Origin: a virus | DNA: 24,554 nucleotides | Direction: 5' to 3' (one strand) | IMG/VR virus record: IMGVR_UViG_3300036719_003345 | Location: 1 to 24,554 of that record | Shown here: positions 7,450 through 15,567 of the stretch, piece by piece | Layout: every line of letters starts with the position of its first letter | Numbering within the stretch: position 1 is the stretch's first letter | The notes under the pieces: model-generated | What the model was told of the DNA's origin: nothing | What the model saw: the letters and a program-made list of their open reading frames with translations, nothing else | The model's database searches: none | Made by a program: the position numbers and the translations under genes

Positions 7450-8396
7450 ATAAATTTATCTCTATAATAATTAACAATTTTTGGAAGTTCACTATCAAAT
7501 TGTTTAATAGGAATCCAACCCAAAGAGCGAAGCTTAGAATCGTCTAATGCGTATCTTACATCTTGTCCTGGTCTATTGCAAGAAAAATCAATATACTTTT
7601 CCATATCAAAAATATCAAGATTACTTGCTTTAAGAATCTTTTTCACTGTTTCAATATTTGTCTGCTCAAATCCACCACAAATATTGTATATCTCATTTTT
7701 GACACCAGCTTCAATTATTGTTATTATTCCCATAGCAGTATCTTCTGCATGTAACCAATTTCTAATTGGAGTGCCATTATTGTGTAGTGGTATCTTTCTG
7801 CCCAATTTTAAATACTTGCATGTCTTTGGTATAAGTTTTTCGACATATTGTCCGATTCCATAATTATTGGTTGGGCGAACAATTACATATGGAATACCAT
7901 ATGTTCTATTCCAGGCCATAATCAACATATCTGCGGCGGCTTTAGTAGCGGAATATGGATTCGATGGTTTTAAAATATCGGTTTCTTTGTGGCAATCCTC
8001 AATAATATCACCATAAACTTCATCTGTACTGAAATGAAGGAAAATAGGCATTTTACCATTTTCTTGTCTATAGTTTCGTATGAGTTTTAGTAAATTATGA
8101 ACTCCATCAATATTAGATTTAACAAAATCATCACTATTTGCTATAGAATTTCCAACATGTGTTTCGGCGGCTGCATTAATAATATAATCACAGTCATAAA
8201 GAAATGTTAAATCATTAATATCACAATGAACAAAAGAAAAATTAGGATATTTCTTGAATTCTTCAAGTAAATTTTTATTGGCCGCATATGTCATCTTATC
8301 TACACCTTTGACATACCATCCTTTTTCAAGGCATAGGCGGGTGATGTATGAACCAATAAAACCTAAACAACCAGTTACATATACTATTTTACTCAT
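7443..8396 (-). CDS. Nucleotide-sugar 4,6-dehydratase-like (RmlB-type extended SDR)
   Basis: The 317-aa product has the NAD-binding GxxGxxG as TGCLGFIGS (residues 8-16), then NAAAETHVGNSI and the substrate-binding SNIDGVHNLL. The dehydratase triad appears as STDEVYGD (T124, D125, E126) with YSATK (Y148, K152), and RPTNNYG follows. The TDE triad is the mark of hexose 4,6-dehydratases such as RmlB, rather than of epimerases. It would turn dTDP- or CDP-glucose into the 4-keto-6-deoxy sugar. RmlB uses dTDP-glucose, whereas an RfbH partner normally needs the CDP form, so the nucleotide specificity is open. ATGA overlap with the upstream gene; the stop overlaps the ThDP gene start by 7 nt. Confidence 0.87.
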   Translation of the reverse strand: MSKIVYVTGCLGFIGSYITRLCLEKGWYVKGVDKMTYAANKNLLEEFKKYPNFSFVHCDINDLTFLYDCDYIINAAAETHVGNSIANSDDFVKSNIDGVHNLLKLIRNYRQENGKMPIFLHFSTDEVYGDIIEDCHKETDILKPSNPYSATKAAADMLIMAWNRTYGIPYVIVRPTNNYGIGQYVEKLIPKTCKYLKLGRKIPLHNNGTPIRNWLHAEDTAMGIITIIEAGVKNEIYNICGGFEQTNIETVKKILKASNLDIFDMEKYIDFSCNRPGQDVRYALDDSKLRSLGWIPIKQFDSELPKIVNYYRDKFIW

Positions 8397-9070
8397 AATT
8401 GAATTGTGTCCAATAATTTACATTTTTCTTGAAATTGTTGATAAAAACCATCGTGAACTGCAACGCTCTCTGGATTTCCTCTGCCGTGGAAACCAAAGCA
8501 ATTATTTAAATTGTATTCACACTCTGGTATTCTTGACTCTAAGGAGAATTTCATAGCTACTTCTACTGGAGCATACTTACAATTATTTGCAATAAAATAA
8601 TCATAGTACATATTTGTTAATTCTCCATCGTCACAATATCCTAAAAATTTTAAATTTTTTGTGAGATGAATAAATTTATTACTTTTTAGAACAAATCCAC
8701 CATTTCCAACTCTATTTCTTCTTCCTTCCCATTTCCAGGGAGCACCAATATAATCATAATTGAAGAATTCATTTTTCCATAAATGAGGATTTATCACAAA
8801 TCCATCATCATGAATTCCAATATAATAGTCTGTCTTAATTATATCGGCTAAATGGGTATAGGTAAATAAAGATGATTCTTTATGCGTTGAATATTTAGTT
8901 TCTATGAATGTTATATCACTGGGTAATTTTTCTGGTTTTTGATTGCTGACTAATATAAGCTCGGCAAAATCAATATCTTTTGCACTATACAAAAGTGCTT
9001 TTATGCTTTGAGTTGGATTAACGCAATTATAAGATAAAAGAGTTATGTTTTTAAGATTTATCTTACTCAT
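8393..9070 (-). CDS. DUF5672-like putative glycosyltransferase
   Basis: The 225-aa protein contains the segments YYIGIHDDGFVINPHLW, FNYDYIGAPWKW and VGNGGFVLKSNKF, which I recognise as the pattern of the DUF5672 family. This family has a GT-A-like core and is found in polysaccharide and viral sugar clusters; DDG at residues 108-110 takes the place of the DxD metal site. The C-terminal part HGRGNPESVAVHDGF keeps the family's closing histidine region. It overlaps both neighbours by 4 nt (ATGA), so it is likely co-translated. The transferred sugar and acceptor are unknown. Confidence 0.72.
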   Translation of the reverse strand: MSKINLKNITLLSYNCVNPTQSIKALLYSAKDIDFAELILVSNQKPEKLPSDITFIETKYSTHKESSLFTYTHLADIIKTDYYIGIHDDGFVINPHLWKNEFFNYDYIGAPWKWEGRRNRVGNGGFVLKSNKFIHLTKNLKFLGYCDDGELTNMYYDYFIANNCKYAPVEVAMKFSLESRIPECEYNLNNCFGFHGRGNPESVAVHDGFYQQFQEKCKLLDTIQL

Positions 9071-9783
9071 AAATATTCTTGAAAAATTTTATTCATAATA
9101 TTGATTCGATTAACATTGCTCATACCAGTTAAATGAATTAAAAAATAATCTTTATTCCACGGATTTACAACATTAGGTCTATTTCTAGACCAGCCAACTT
9201 GATCAGATGGTTCTAAAAGAGGTATTGCAAGTTTATTATCTAAAGCAGAATTTAAATATCTGTGATGAATCATCTTCATTAACAATTTTAACTGTGTGCT
9301 ATAGAACAGAAAATTTATGGTATCTTGTTCATGTTGGAAATTCTTAGAAGCGGCTAAAAATGCTTCTTTAAAATATTTTAAGTTTTCTGTTTTTTTAATT
9401 ATAAAATTACCAGTATTAAAAGTACTATTGTTATTCCAGTCTGGGGATGCATAAAAAACATGCTGATCAGTTAATTCAAAATCTTCAATTTTATATGAAT
9501 CATTTGTTATTATTGCATCAGCATCTATCCACATAACAATATCATAATGCTCTAAAAAATCAAATACTCTTAATACTCTTAAAAATCCAATATCTGTATC
9601 TTTATATCTCCCGGATATATCAGAGCCAAACGATCTCATACAAATAAGATCATAATTATGCTTTTGTGCATATTTTTGTTTAGATTTCATAGAGGCATCT
9701 AAAACAGACATTATACCAGTATCTCCTTTTTCTGGAAAAATCTCTGTTGCCCCGGTAACTATTAAAATTCTTTTTTTGTACAT
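9067..9783 (-). CDS. DxD glycosyltransferase, GT34/galactosyltransferase-like
   Basis: I start this gene at ATG 9781-9783 (MYKKRILIVTGATE), one base after the stop of the methyltransferase gene. A longer frame begins at 9846 but would overlap that gene by 62 nt. The 238-aa product has a clear DxD in DIVMWIDADAII (D87, D89), preceded by GFLRVLRVFDFLEHY, and later FNTGNFIIKKTE and HEQDTINFLF. These match the layout of the GMA12/MNN10-type galactosyl and mannosyl transferases (GT34). It probably adds galactose or a related sugar. No membrane anchor is visible, so it acts in the cytoplasm. Shine-Dalgarno is weak, so translation probably depends on coupling to the upstream gene. Confidence 0.75.
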   Translation of the reverse strand: MYKKRILIVTGATEIFPEKGDTGIMSVLDASMKSKQKYAQKHNYDLICMRSFGSDISGRYKDTDIGFLRVLRVFDFLEHYDIVMWIDADAIITNDSYKIEDFELTDQHVFYASPDWNNNSTFNTGNFIIKKTENLKYFKEAFLAASKNFQHEQDTINFLFYSTQLKLLMKMIHHRYLNSALDNKLAIPLLEPSDQVGWSRNRPNVVNPWNKDYFLIHLTGMSNVNRINIMNKIFQEYL

Positions 9784-9784
9784 T

Positions 9785-10420
9785 TTATCTTGTTTTTTCA
9801 AAGACAAAAATTCCACAACCATTCCACCAGCCAGCAGAATCTTCATTTCCGAAGAAACATACTTGCATTGCTGGATATAATTGCAAATCTCTTATTGCTC
9901 TAAATGTACCTTGCTGAACTTTTGGCCAACACCAATCATCAACCATATAAATAAAGCTATCCGCCATTCCATTATAGTAATGAGTCAATGCTTTATAGTG
10001 ATCAAGTTCTTCATGATCTCCATCATAAAAATAAGCATCAACATTTTTGATACCTTTTTGTTCTAGATTAATACCAAAACAATCTTCATCTATTAAATTC
10101 GGTTCTTGACCCAAATTAGTTTTCCAATTATTTAAAAACTCTTGCTTGGGGGAACCAAATTGTGAAAAATTATCAACAACCCAATATTTTAAATTATTGG
10201 TATTTCCTTTTAGAGCAGCAATCGCTGTAGATCCATACCAAACTCCAATTTCAAGATAAGTTTTGATGTCCGGTAATCCGAGTAGTCTATTAGCAAAATG
10301 CTTATATTGTGTACCCGAAAATCCTTTTATAGAAAGAATTTCCGGTGTTACTTTTGATGGGATATTGCTATTAAGTGCTACTGTAACTGCGTTTTTTAAT
10401 TGTTCTGTTCTTGCTTTCAT
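9785..10420 (-). CDS. Class I SAM-dependent methyltransferase
   Basis: The start chosen is ATG 10418-10420 (MKARTEQLKNAV), because GGAG sits 6 nt before it. A second in-frame ATG at 10432 lies in a TAATG overlap with the upstream stop. The 211-aa product has SAM-binding motif I as TYLEIGVWYGSTAIAAL, an acidic end of the second strand in WVVDNFSQFG, and FYDGDHEELDHYKAL, which fits the class I Methyltransf_24-type group. It would methylate a sugar hydroxyl or amine, given its place between an RfbH-like and a glycosyltransferase gene; methylation of host-type O-antigen sugars is common. A nucleic acid target is less likely as no NPPY-type motif is present. Confidence 0.8.
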   Translation of the reverse strand: MKARTEQLKNAVTVALNSNIPSKVTPEILSIKGFSGTQYKHFANRLLGLPDIKTYLEIGVWYGSTAIAALKGNTNNLKYWVVDNFSQFGSPKQEFLNNWKTNLGQEPNLIDEDCFGINLEQKGIKNVDAYFYDGDHEELDHYKALTHYYNGMADSFIYMVDDWCWPKVQQGTFRAIRDLQLYPAMQVCFFGNEDSAGWWNGCGIFVFEKTR

Positions 10421-10431
10421 ATTATACTCCA

Positions 10432-11742
10432 TTATATCTGAGAAAAAAATGAATCTGCCACTACTTCAATATAATCCAGTTGAACATCAGTTATAACTGG
10501 GCTTGTTCCCAAGAAGAAGGTATCCGTCGTAACCTTTCTTGCATTGGGGTAATTATGTATGACTTCAAATTCATTCATCATGCCGGAATAAGCTGGCTGA
10601 AGCATAATATTTCCGGCAAAGTATGGCCTGGTTTGAATCTTATTTTCTTCAAAATAATTTACGATATCCTTTCTTCTGAAAGGGGCATCATCGCGGATAG
10701 TAATAGCAAAAGCAAACCAGCTAGGATCAGCATATTCCGTCGCCTTTGGTAAAATTAGCATGTCCTCATATTTTGAGAAGATTTTCTGAAGTCTTGCATG
10801 ATTGTGCTTTCTCTTCTCAATTATTTGCGGAAGCTTCTTTATTTGCGCCAGTCCCATTGCGGCTTGCTGTTCTGTTGGTTTTAGATTATATCCAATCTCG
10901 TCATACACATACTTGTGATCAAAGATTTCTTCTGGGAGGGCAGGAAGCCAATTAGAGAACCGCTTCTTGCACGATCCGTTCTTGAGTAGATTAGCCTTCT
11001 TACCGACGCAATAGCAGCCTCTACCCCACTCTCTGAAGCTTCTGGTGACTATCTCTTGCTGGTGTGTGTTACACGCCACAAATCCGCCCTCGCCCATAGT
11101 AATATGGTGTGCAGGATAGAACGAGCAGCTAGCAAGTTCGCCAAAAGAACCAAGTGGCTTATTCTTGTAAGTTGATCCCAAAGCATCACAGCAATCCTCA
11201 AGAAGCACAAGATCGTATTTCTTTACGATTTCCATGAGTCTATCCATATTTGGAGGATTTCCTAGGACATGAGCAAATGTAATGATCTTACAACCATCCT
11301 TAGCCTTTTCCTCTACCTGATCTAGGTTTAGATTTAGCGTATCAAGATCAATATCTACAAACACAGGCTCAAAACCAACCTGGAAAATGGGATTGATCGT
11401 GGTAGGAAATCCGGCTATTGGAGTAATTACCTTAGTTCCCTTTGGGAAATTGTATAATCTTTTTGATGTCATTGCAGACATCATAATTAAATTTGAACTA
11501 CTTCCGCTGTTTGTAAGAATACCGTATTCTTTACCCATTAGACGGGGAAATAATTGCTCAAAGCGAATTCCACTTTCTCCTAATGCCAGCCAACCATTTA
11601 GTAAAGATTTGGTGGTTTCGACATATTCATCAGCAGTAAAATAGGATCCTGCGTACTGAACCCAGTCCTGTCCAGCCACCCATATCTTACTCTGGTTTTT
11701 TTCATTAATATATTCTTCAATAGCTTTTAAAATGTGTTCCAT
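10432..11742 (-). CDS. rfbH: RfbH-like sugar-nucleotide 3-dehydratase (PMP enzyme with Fe-S motif)
   Basis: The 436-aa product belongs to the DegT/DnrJ/EryC1 fold type I family. The usual PLP lysine is replaced by histidine in SFYPAHHITMGEGG (H212), as in E1/RfbH and ColD. It also has the cysteines that separate E1/RfbH from ColD: C185 (LEDCCDALGS), C243 and C245 (GRGCYC). C185 and C243 are 57 residues apart, as in the E1 motif C-X57-C-X-C-X7-C, but the last cysteine is C258, giving X12 rather than X7. E1 uses PMP plus a [2Fe-2S] cluster to remove the C3 hydroxyl of CDP-4-keto-6-deoxyglucose and needs a reductase partner (E3), which is not in the window. Length matches RfbH (437 aa). The GC content looks higher than that of its neighbours, suggesting separate acquisition. 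Confidence 0.9.
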   Translation of the reverse strand: MEHILKAIEEYINEKNQSKIWVAGQDWVQYAGSYFTADEYVETTKSLLNGWLALGESGIRFEQLFPRLMGKEYGILTNSGSSSNLIMMSAMTSKRLYNFPKGTKVITPIAGFPTTINPIFQVGFEPVFVDIDLDTLNLNLDQVEEKAKDGCKIITFAHVLGNPPNMDRLMEIVKKYDLVLLEDCCDALGSTYKNKPLGSFGELASCSFYPAHHITMGEGGFVACNTHQQEIVTRSFREWGRGCYCVGKKANLLKNGSCKKRFSNWLPALPEEIFDHKYVYDEIGYNLKPTEQQAAMGLAQIKKLPQIIEKRKHNHARLQKIFSKYEDMLILPKATEYADPSWFAFAITIRDDAPFRRKDIVNYFEENKIQTRPYFAGNIMLQPAYSGMMNEFEVIHNYPNARKVTTDTFFLGTSPVITDVQLDYIEVVADSFFSQI

Positions 11743-11745
11743 GTT

Positions 11746-12510
11746 TTAATTAACCACAGCCAATTCTTTTTTTGATTGTATTTCTATATTTCCAATTTTA
11801 GTCTTTAACCAATTATTGGATGTATGAGTATACGAATAATTTGAGGTTTTTGCAAGATCAAAATAATTAATTATATCAGAGGGACAATAGCACTCAAAAT
11901 GTTGAAGTCGTGTTATAATATTATCAACAGGTCCATCATAACCATGAGTTTCTATATGTTCACACAATTTCTTTGCGCCTATTTTTGAAATACAATATGC
12001 AGCAAGACCTTCACATATTACGGGTTTAAGATTCGTGATTGCCTTCAAGCGATCATCAAAGGCAGCATTCGGCAAAGAATTTACTAAGCTTTGCTTTGGT
12101 TGATAATGAGCTGTTATAGCCTGTAAATATAATAAATCTATTTTGTTATAATCAAATTTTGTTAATCCATGTATATTAAAAGTCTTGGCAGGACGGCAAT
12201 CGTCTTCGCAAATGAGATAAACATTTTCATCTGATTGAATTAATTTTTTCCATAGTCTATAATGAGCCATTAAAGCTGCCATTTCACCAAATCTAACCCA
12301 AGATCTATTAGTACAAGCTAAAATATTTGATATTCTAAGTGGTATCTTTGCATTCTCAAACAAAAAATGAGGTGGATTGGAATGAAATTCAATTTCATTT
12401 TCGGAGACTCCCTTTTCAAATTGAAAAGGTATTTCTTGTTTTTGAAAAACTGAAATTATATCATTATGGCGTTCTGTTGCACTGGGCAGAGTAATTATTC
12501 TGGCTATCAT
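11746..12510 (-). CDS. Glycosyltransferase family 25 (LPS-type)
   Basis: The 254-aa protein opens RIITLPSATERH, the N-terminal strand and arginine turn of GT25 enzymes. It contains FGEMAALMAHYRLWKKLI (the family's 'GE.G...SH...W..' motif) followed by CEDDC, the acidic metal site. Later segments GLAAYCISKIGAKKL and GPVDN also match the family. GT25 enzymes often transfer galactose in lipooligosaccharide synthesis. It starts with an ATGA overlap on the GT10 gene upstream and ends 3 nt before the RfbH-like gene. A second, shorter GT25-like gene is at 14935-15567, so the island has two members. Confidence 0.85.
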   Translation of the reverse strand: MIARIITLPSATERHNDIISVFQKQEIPFQFEKGVSENEIEFHSNPPHFLFENAKIPLRISNILACTNRSWVRFGEMAALMAHYRLWKKLIQSDENVYLICEDDCRPAKTFNIHGLTKFDYNKIDLLYLQAITAHYQPKQSLVNSLPNAAFDDRLKAITNLKPVICEGLAAYCISKIGAKKLCEHIETHGYDGPVDNIITRLQHFECYCPSDIINYFDLAKTSNYSYTHTSNNWLKTKIGNIEIQSKKELAVVN

Positions 12511-13373
12511 AATGTAATTGTTTCTTTCAATTGTTTCTTTATAGAATTAAATGATTCTATAATATCATATTTAAATAAGGGAGCATTCTTCATCTTTTGA
12601 TAAAGATGCTCGTTAGAATCTATGTATTTCACATACTCAAGACATTCTTGCGGACTGCTAAAATTATTGACATAAATGAATGCTTCTGGATTAAAGTCGC
12701 TTAGACAATATGAATCTCCCCAGTAAATTGGAATACAGCCAGCTGTTTTGGCCTGGAATAATTTCTCAGTAACATATCCAACCTTCATTGTATTTTCAAA
12801 TGCCATAGCAAATCTAAATCCACAGATAGCATTATATTTTCTTATTTCGTTTCTATCAGGATCTCCATTTCCAAATGGTATTCCAAATCCATTGGTTTCT
12901 TTATAAGACTTTAATAGATTAAAAAATTCAACTCTATTCTTGTGAACAGCAGAAAATGGAGCTACGCAAAATCTATTTTTCTTTGTTTCTGACCACTGAT
13001 TATAATTAATTTGATCAACTTTGATTACTGGTATTGGATTTTTTTGATTTTGTAAATTATAAAAATTAATATAAAAATACCAAGCTGGAAAACGAATATT
13101 TTTTAAATCATATCTAGTAGGATCGAAAGATAAATGGTAGTCCCCATCCTTATACTGCACAGGTTTTGGTTCTGCCATAAAAGTTAATATTTTAGTTTTG
13201 GTTCTATCTATTTCCTTTGGTACATAATTTTCAGCTACTAAACATAAATTACAATCTCTTGGATTATTTGTTAATAATAAATCACTACCATATATTTCTT
13301 GCAACATTGATAGTAATATATTTTCTTGATAATTAAAGTCTGGCCAAAAATTATTGATACTTAACTTTATCAT
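12507..13373 (-). CDS. GT10 alpha-1,3-fucosyltransferase-like enzyme
   Basis: I place the start at ATG 13371-13373 (MIKLSINNFWPDFN), the conserved beginning of these enzymes. A TTG at 13388 would only add five residues. The 288-aa product carries the family core FRFAMAFENT...GYVTEKLFQA...GCIPIYWGD, with the acidic-Asn pair, EK and GxxPxYxG signature used by GT10 to bind GDP-fucose. Earlier LTFMAEPKP and later KYIDSNEHLYQKM are also family-like. It should transfer fucose (or a similar 6-deoxy sugar) in the cytoplasm. The start lies 23 nt inside the end of the upstream GT10 gene. The two GT10 proteins are distant and differ in their N-terminal halves. Confidence 0.87.
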   Translation of the reverse strand: MIKLSINNFWPDFNYQENILLSMLQEIYGSDLLLTNNPRDCNLCLVAENYVPKEIDRTKTKILTFMAEPKPVQYKDGDYHLSFDPTRYDLKNIRFPAWYFYINFYNLQNQKNPIPVIKVDQINYNQWSETKKNRFCVAPFSAVHKNRVEFFNLLKSYKETNGFGIPFGNGDPDRNEIRKYNAICGFRFAMAFENTMKVGYVTEKLFQAKTAGCIPIYWGDSYCLSDFNPEAFIYVNNFSSPQECLEYVKYIDSNEHLYQKMKNAPLFKYDIIESFNSIKKQLKETITL

Positions 13374-14187
13374 TATTAATACTTTCAAAGATACAATCGT
13401 CAGCTGTATTTAGCTGCAATACTTTATTGAAATTTGTCTCTACGCTTTTTATTTTTGTACGATACAAATCTGGTGAAAGAATACTTAGATCAAATCCTTC
13501 GTCTAGGAAAATTATTCCATTACAATCAAAATCTTCGCATATACTTTTATCACCATAATAAATTGGAATAGTTCCAGTAGCAAAACAATCAGTTACTTTT
13601 TCTGTATAGTACTTTGGATATTTTGCATTTTCTATGACTATAGAAAACATATAATTTTTAAGACCATCTATCTTATCATTAAGAAATCTATAATCTCTTC
13701 CAAAAATATGGTCTTTATAAAAAGGATGTTGAGATAATTTGTCAAATATCTCAAGTCTTAATTTATGCCCGGTTGTTGATTTTTTAAAACTTGTTATATA
13801 CGAGCAAAGATTTGTTTTATCGTATATTTTTGGTTCTGTTATCCAGGGAACATTAGATGATGGTGGATTATAAGAAAATAATTCTATATCTTTTTCTATT
13901 AATCTTCTATCATTAGTAAAAATTTTTTTATAGTATTTTTTTAATCCAGATATATTTGAAGATGCTGCTGAAAGTAGATGTGGTATAATTTCAGAAGATT
14001 CTCCAAGCCATCCATATCTTGGACCAGAATAACCATCTTTTATTCTACCAAAAATACTATCGTCAAAATAAACTACTGGTAAATTATCTTTTGGATACTG
14101 ATTAAAAATCCAATTAAACTTCTTCGGTGGATATTTTAAACAAGATCCACCTGTAAATGCATTTGTTATGATATGTAAGCTACTCAC
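13351..14187 (-). CDS. GT10 fucosyltransferase-like enzyme, second copy
   Basis: The core FSIVIENAKYPKYYTEKVTDCF followed by GTIPIYYGD is the GT10 signature, close to that of the next gene. I prefer GTG 14185-14187 as start (SSLHIITNAFTGGSC follows), because GTGA overlaps the GT11 stop and ITNAFTGGS.LKYPP looks like the natural N-terminus. ATG at 14217 would add 10 residues but overlap more. This gives 278 aa. The middle region (YGWLGESSEIIPHL, TNDRRLIEK) belongs to a phage and giant-virus subgroup often annotated only as glycosyltransferase. Donor is likely GDP-fucose or another GDP-deoxysugar. Very AT-rich. Confidence 0.83.
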   Translation of the reverse strand: MSSLHIITNAFTGGSCLKYPPKKFNWIFNQYPKDNLPVVYFDDSIFGRIKDGYSGPRYGWLGESSEIIPHLLSAASSNISGLKKYYKKIFTNDRRLIEKDIELFSYNPPSSNVPWITEPKIYDKTNLCSYITSFKKSTTGHKLRLEIFDKLSQHPFYKDHIFGRDYRFLNDKIDGLKNYMFSIVIENAKYPKYYTEKVTDCFATGTIPIYYGDKSICEDFDCNGIIFLDEGFDLSILSPDLYRTKIKSVETNFNKVLQLNTADDCIFESINNDKVKYQ

Positions 14188-14948
14188 ACCAAAACCATAT
14201 CTTTTCTGTAAATACATTCCCAGTTTTTGGGACTTTGCTTAAACCATTTCTTTGGAGCAACTATTTTCTTGTCTAAATTTTCATTTAACCAAGATCCCCA
14301 CCAAGAATAGCTACTATTTGAAATAATATTATGATCGCAAAGAGACATCAATCTTAGATCTATCTCATTTGTATTATCCATTATAATATTTGGCAAATGC
14401 TTAAAGTTTTTTGAGCACCACTTTTTATCATCTGTAAATATTACAAAGAAAGAATCTTTTCCAACTATTTCAATACCAGTATTAAAATAGCTCATATCAG
14501 ATAAGACAAATGCATCTTGAATATAAAGATAATCTCCTCTTCGTACATGAATTGATACTAAAGGTTTTCCTACCTTTTCCTTTAAATTTTTAATAAACTT
14601 ATAACATTTTTTGGTTAATTCTTCTTTAAAAGTAAATATTTTTCTAAGATCAATTTCATATTCTTCCACATATCTTGAATTCTGAAAATACCCGAAAAAA
14701 TCGGTATTATCTGGTATTGTTTTGGTATCAAGATAATCAAAATTGTTCATTTCAACTGCTTGGTGTTTAGGAGCAAAATCATCAGAATTGCTTCCTTCAA
14801 GATTAAAAATAGATGCTATTTCTGGTTTATTTTTAAAATCATAACCTATCTCAAACCCAGTTTTCTTTCCAGCATTATAGAGAAGAGAATATTGGAACAT
14901 TTGGTTTCCAAGTCTTCCCCATTTGCCCAAATTTTTAAAAGTTAACAT
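14184..14948 (-). CDS. GT11 alpha-1,2-fucosyltransferase
   Basis: All hallmark motifs of GT11 are visible in this 254-aa protein: GRLGNQMFQ at residues 11-19, the GDP-fucose binding HVRRGDY at 134-140, FFVIFTDDKKWC, and the C-terminal SNSSYSWWGSWLN. The length is slightly below typical bacterial enzymes (about 290). It transfers L-fucose in alpha-1,2 linkage, usually to galactose. A GGAG a few bases before the ATG gives it its own ribosome site despite a 14-nt overlap with the preceding gene. Hosts or other phage genes must supply GDP-fucose, since no GDP-mannose dehydratase is in the window. Confidence 0.93.
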   Translation of the reverse strand: MLTFKNLGKWGRLGNQMFQYSLLYNAGKKTGFEIGYDFKNKPEIASIFNLEGSNSDDFAPKHQAVEMNNFDYLDTKTIPDNTDFFGYFQNSRYVEEYEIDLRKIFTFKEELTKKCYKFIKNLKEKVGKPLVSIHVRRGDYLYIQDAFVLSDMSYFNTGIEIVGKDSFFVIFTDDKKWCSKNFKHLPNIIMDNTNEIDLRLMSLCDHNIISNSSYSWWGSWLNENLDKKIVAPKKWFKQSPKNWECIYRKDMVLV

Positions 14949-15567
14949 TCCTATTCTCCAGTGGTTTATCAGTAAGATACTGCCATTTGTTTAGGCCAGC
15001 AGCCTCATCGCTTTGGTAAAAGAATGGCTTATTGGGGGTCAGAACAATAGATTTTTCTTGTAATGAAGCAGTTGCAATATCGATTGGCTTCTTGAATCTA
15101 TGAACTATAGTTCTACCAAAGTTAAGAACATCGTTTCTATAATCTTCACTGAGATATAAAACTGCATGAAGAGCTAACACTCCACCTATCTTTAGATAAT
15201 CATTATTATATCGTCTGGTAATGTAATGCCGATTTCCAGTAGAAACTCCAAGATAGATAGCATCGGCTTCATCTGGAAGTTCAATCAGGGGTTGAAAGTC
15301 TTCTGAAACTCCAACATCATCTTCAAAAATAATGAACGGTGTTTTTATTTCCTTATTACCTAGAATCTTGAACATAGATTCAGCAACACCAACATAATGC
15401 TTTTCTGATTCTGGTGTTCCTAGAGGGGCAGGGCGAACTTCTGCATCCACTCTGTTATGATTCTTGAAGCCTAAACCGTCAAGTAAGGCTTGCATTCTAT
15501 GTTTATTTTTTGTATTTGAATCTAAATTAATCCAATACGCTGGTATTTCACGAAGATCTATTTTCAT
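14935..15567 (-). CDS. GT25-like glycosyltransferase, short form
   Basis: The 210-aa protein has the GT25-like opening IPAYWINLDSNTKNKHRMQALL (N-L-D then R in place of the family's NL..R..R) and IIFEDDVGVSEDF, the acidic metal motif. ADAIYLGVSTGNRHY, GGVLALHAVLYLSEDY and KPIDIATASLQEK follow the family's order. It is shorter than standard GT25 enzymes and lacks the clear GE.G...SH segment, so it may be a divergent subgroup. GC looks higher than in the flanking genes. It starts 20 nt inside the end of the upstream gene. Confidence 0.75.
   Translation of the reverse strand: MKIDLREIPAYWINLDSNTKNKHRMQALLDGLGFKNHNRVDAEVRPAPLGTPESEKHYVGVAESMFKILGNKEIKTPFIIFEDDVGVSEDFQPLIELPDEADAIYLGVSTGNRHYITRRYNNDYLKIGGVLALHAVLYLSEDYRNDVLNFGRTIVHRFKKPIDIATASLQEKSIVLTPNKPFFYQSDEAAGLNKWQYLTDKPLENRNVNF

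Noticed and set aside
9784-9846. N-terminal extension of the GT34-like gene from ATG 9846
   Set aside because: It would run 62 nt into the methyltransferase end; ATG 9783 is one base after that stop and opens with a typical beta strand.
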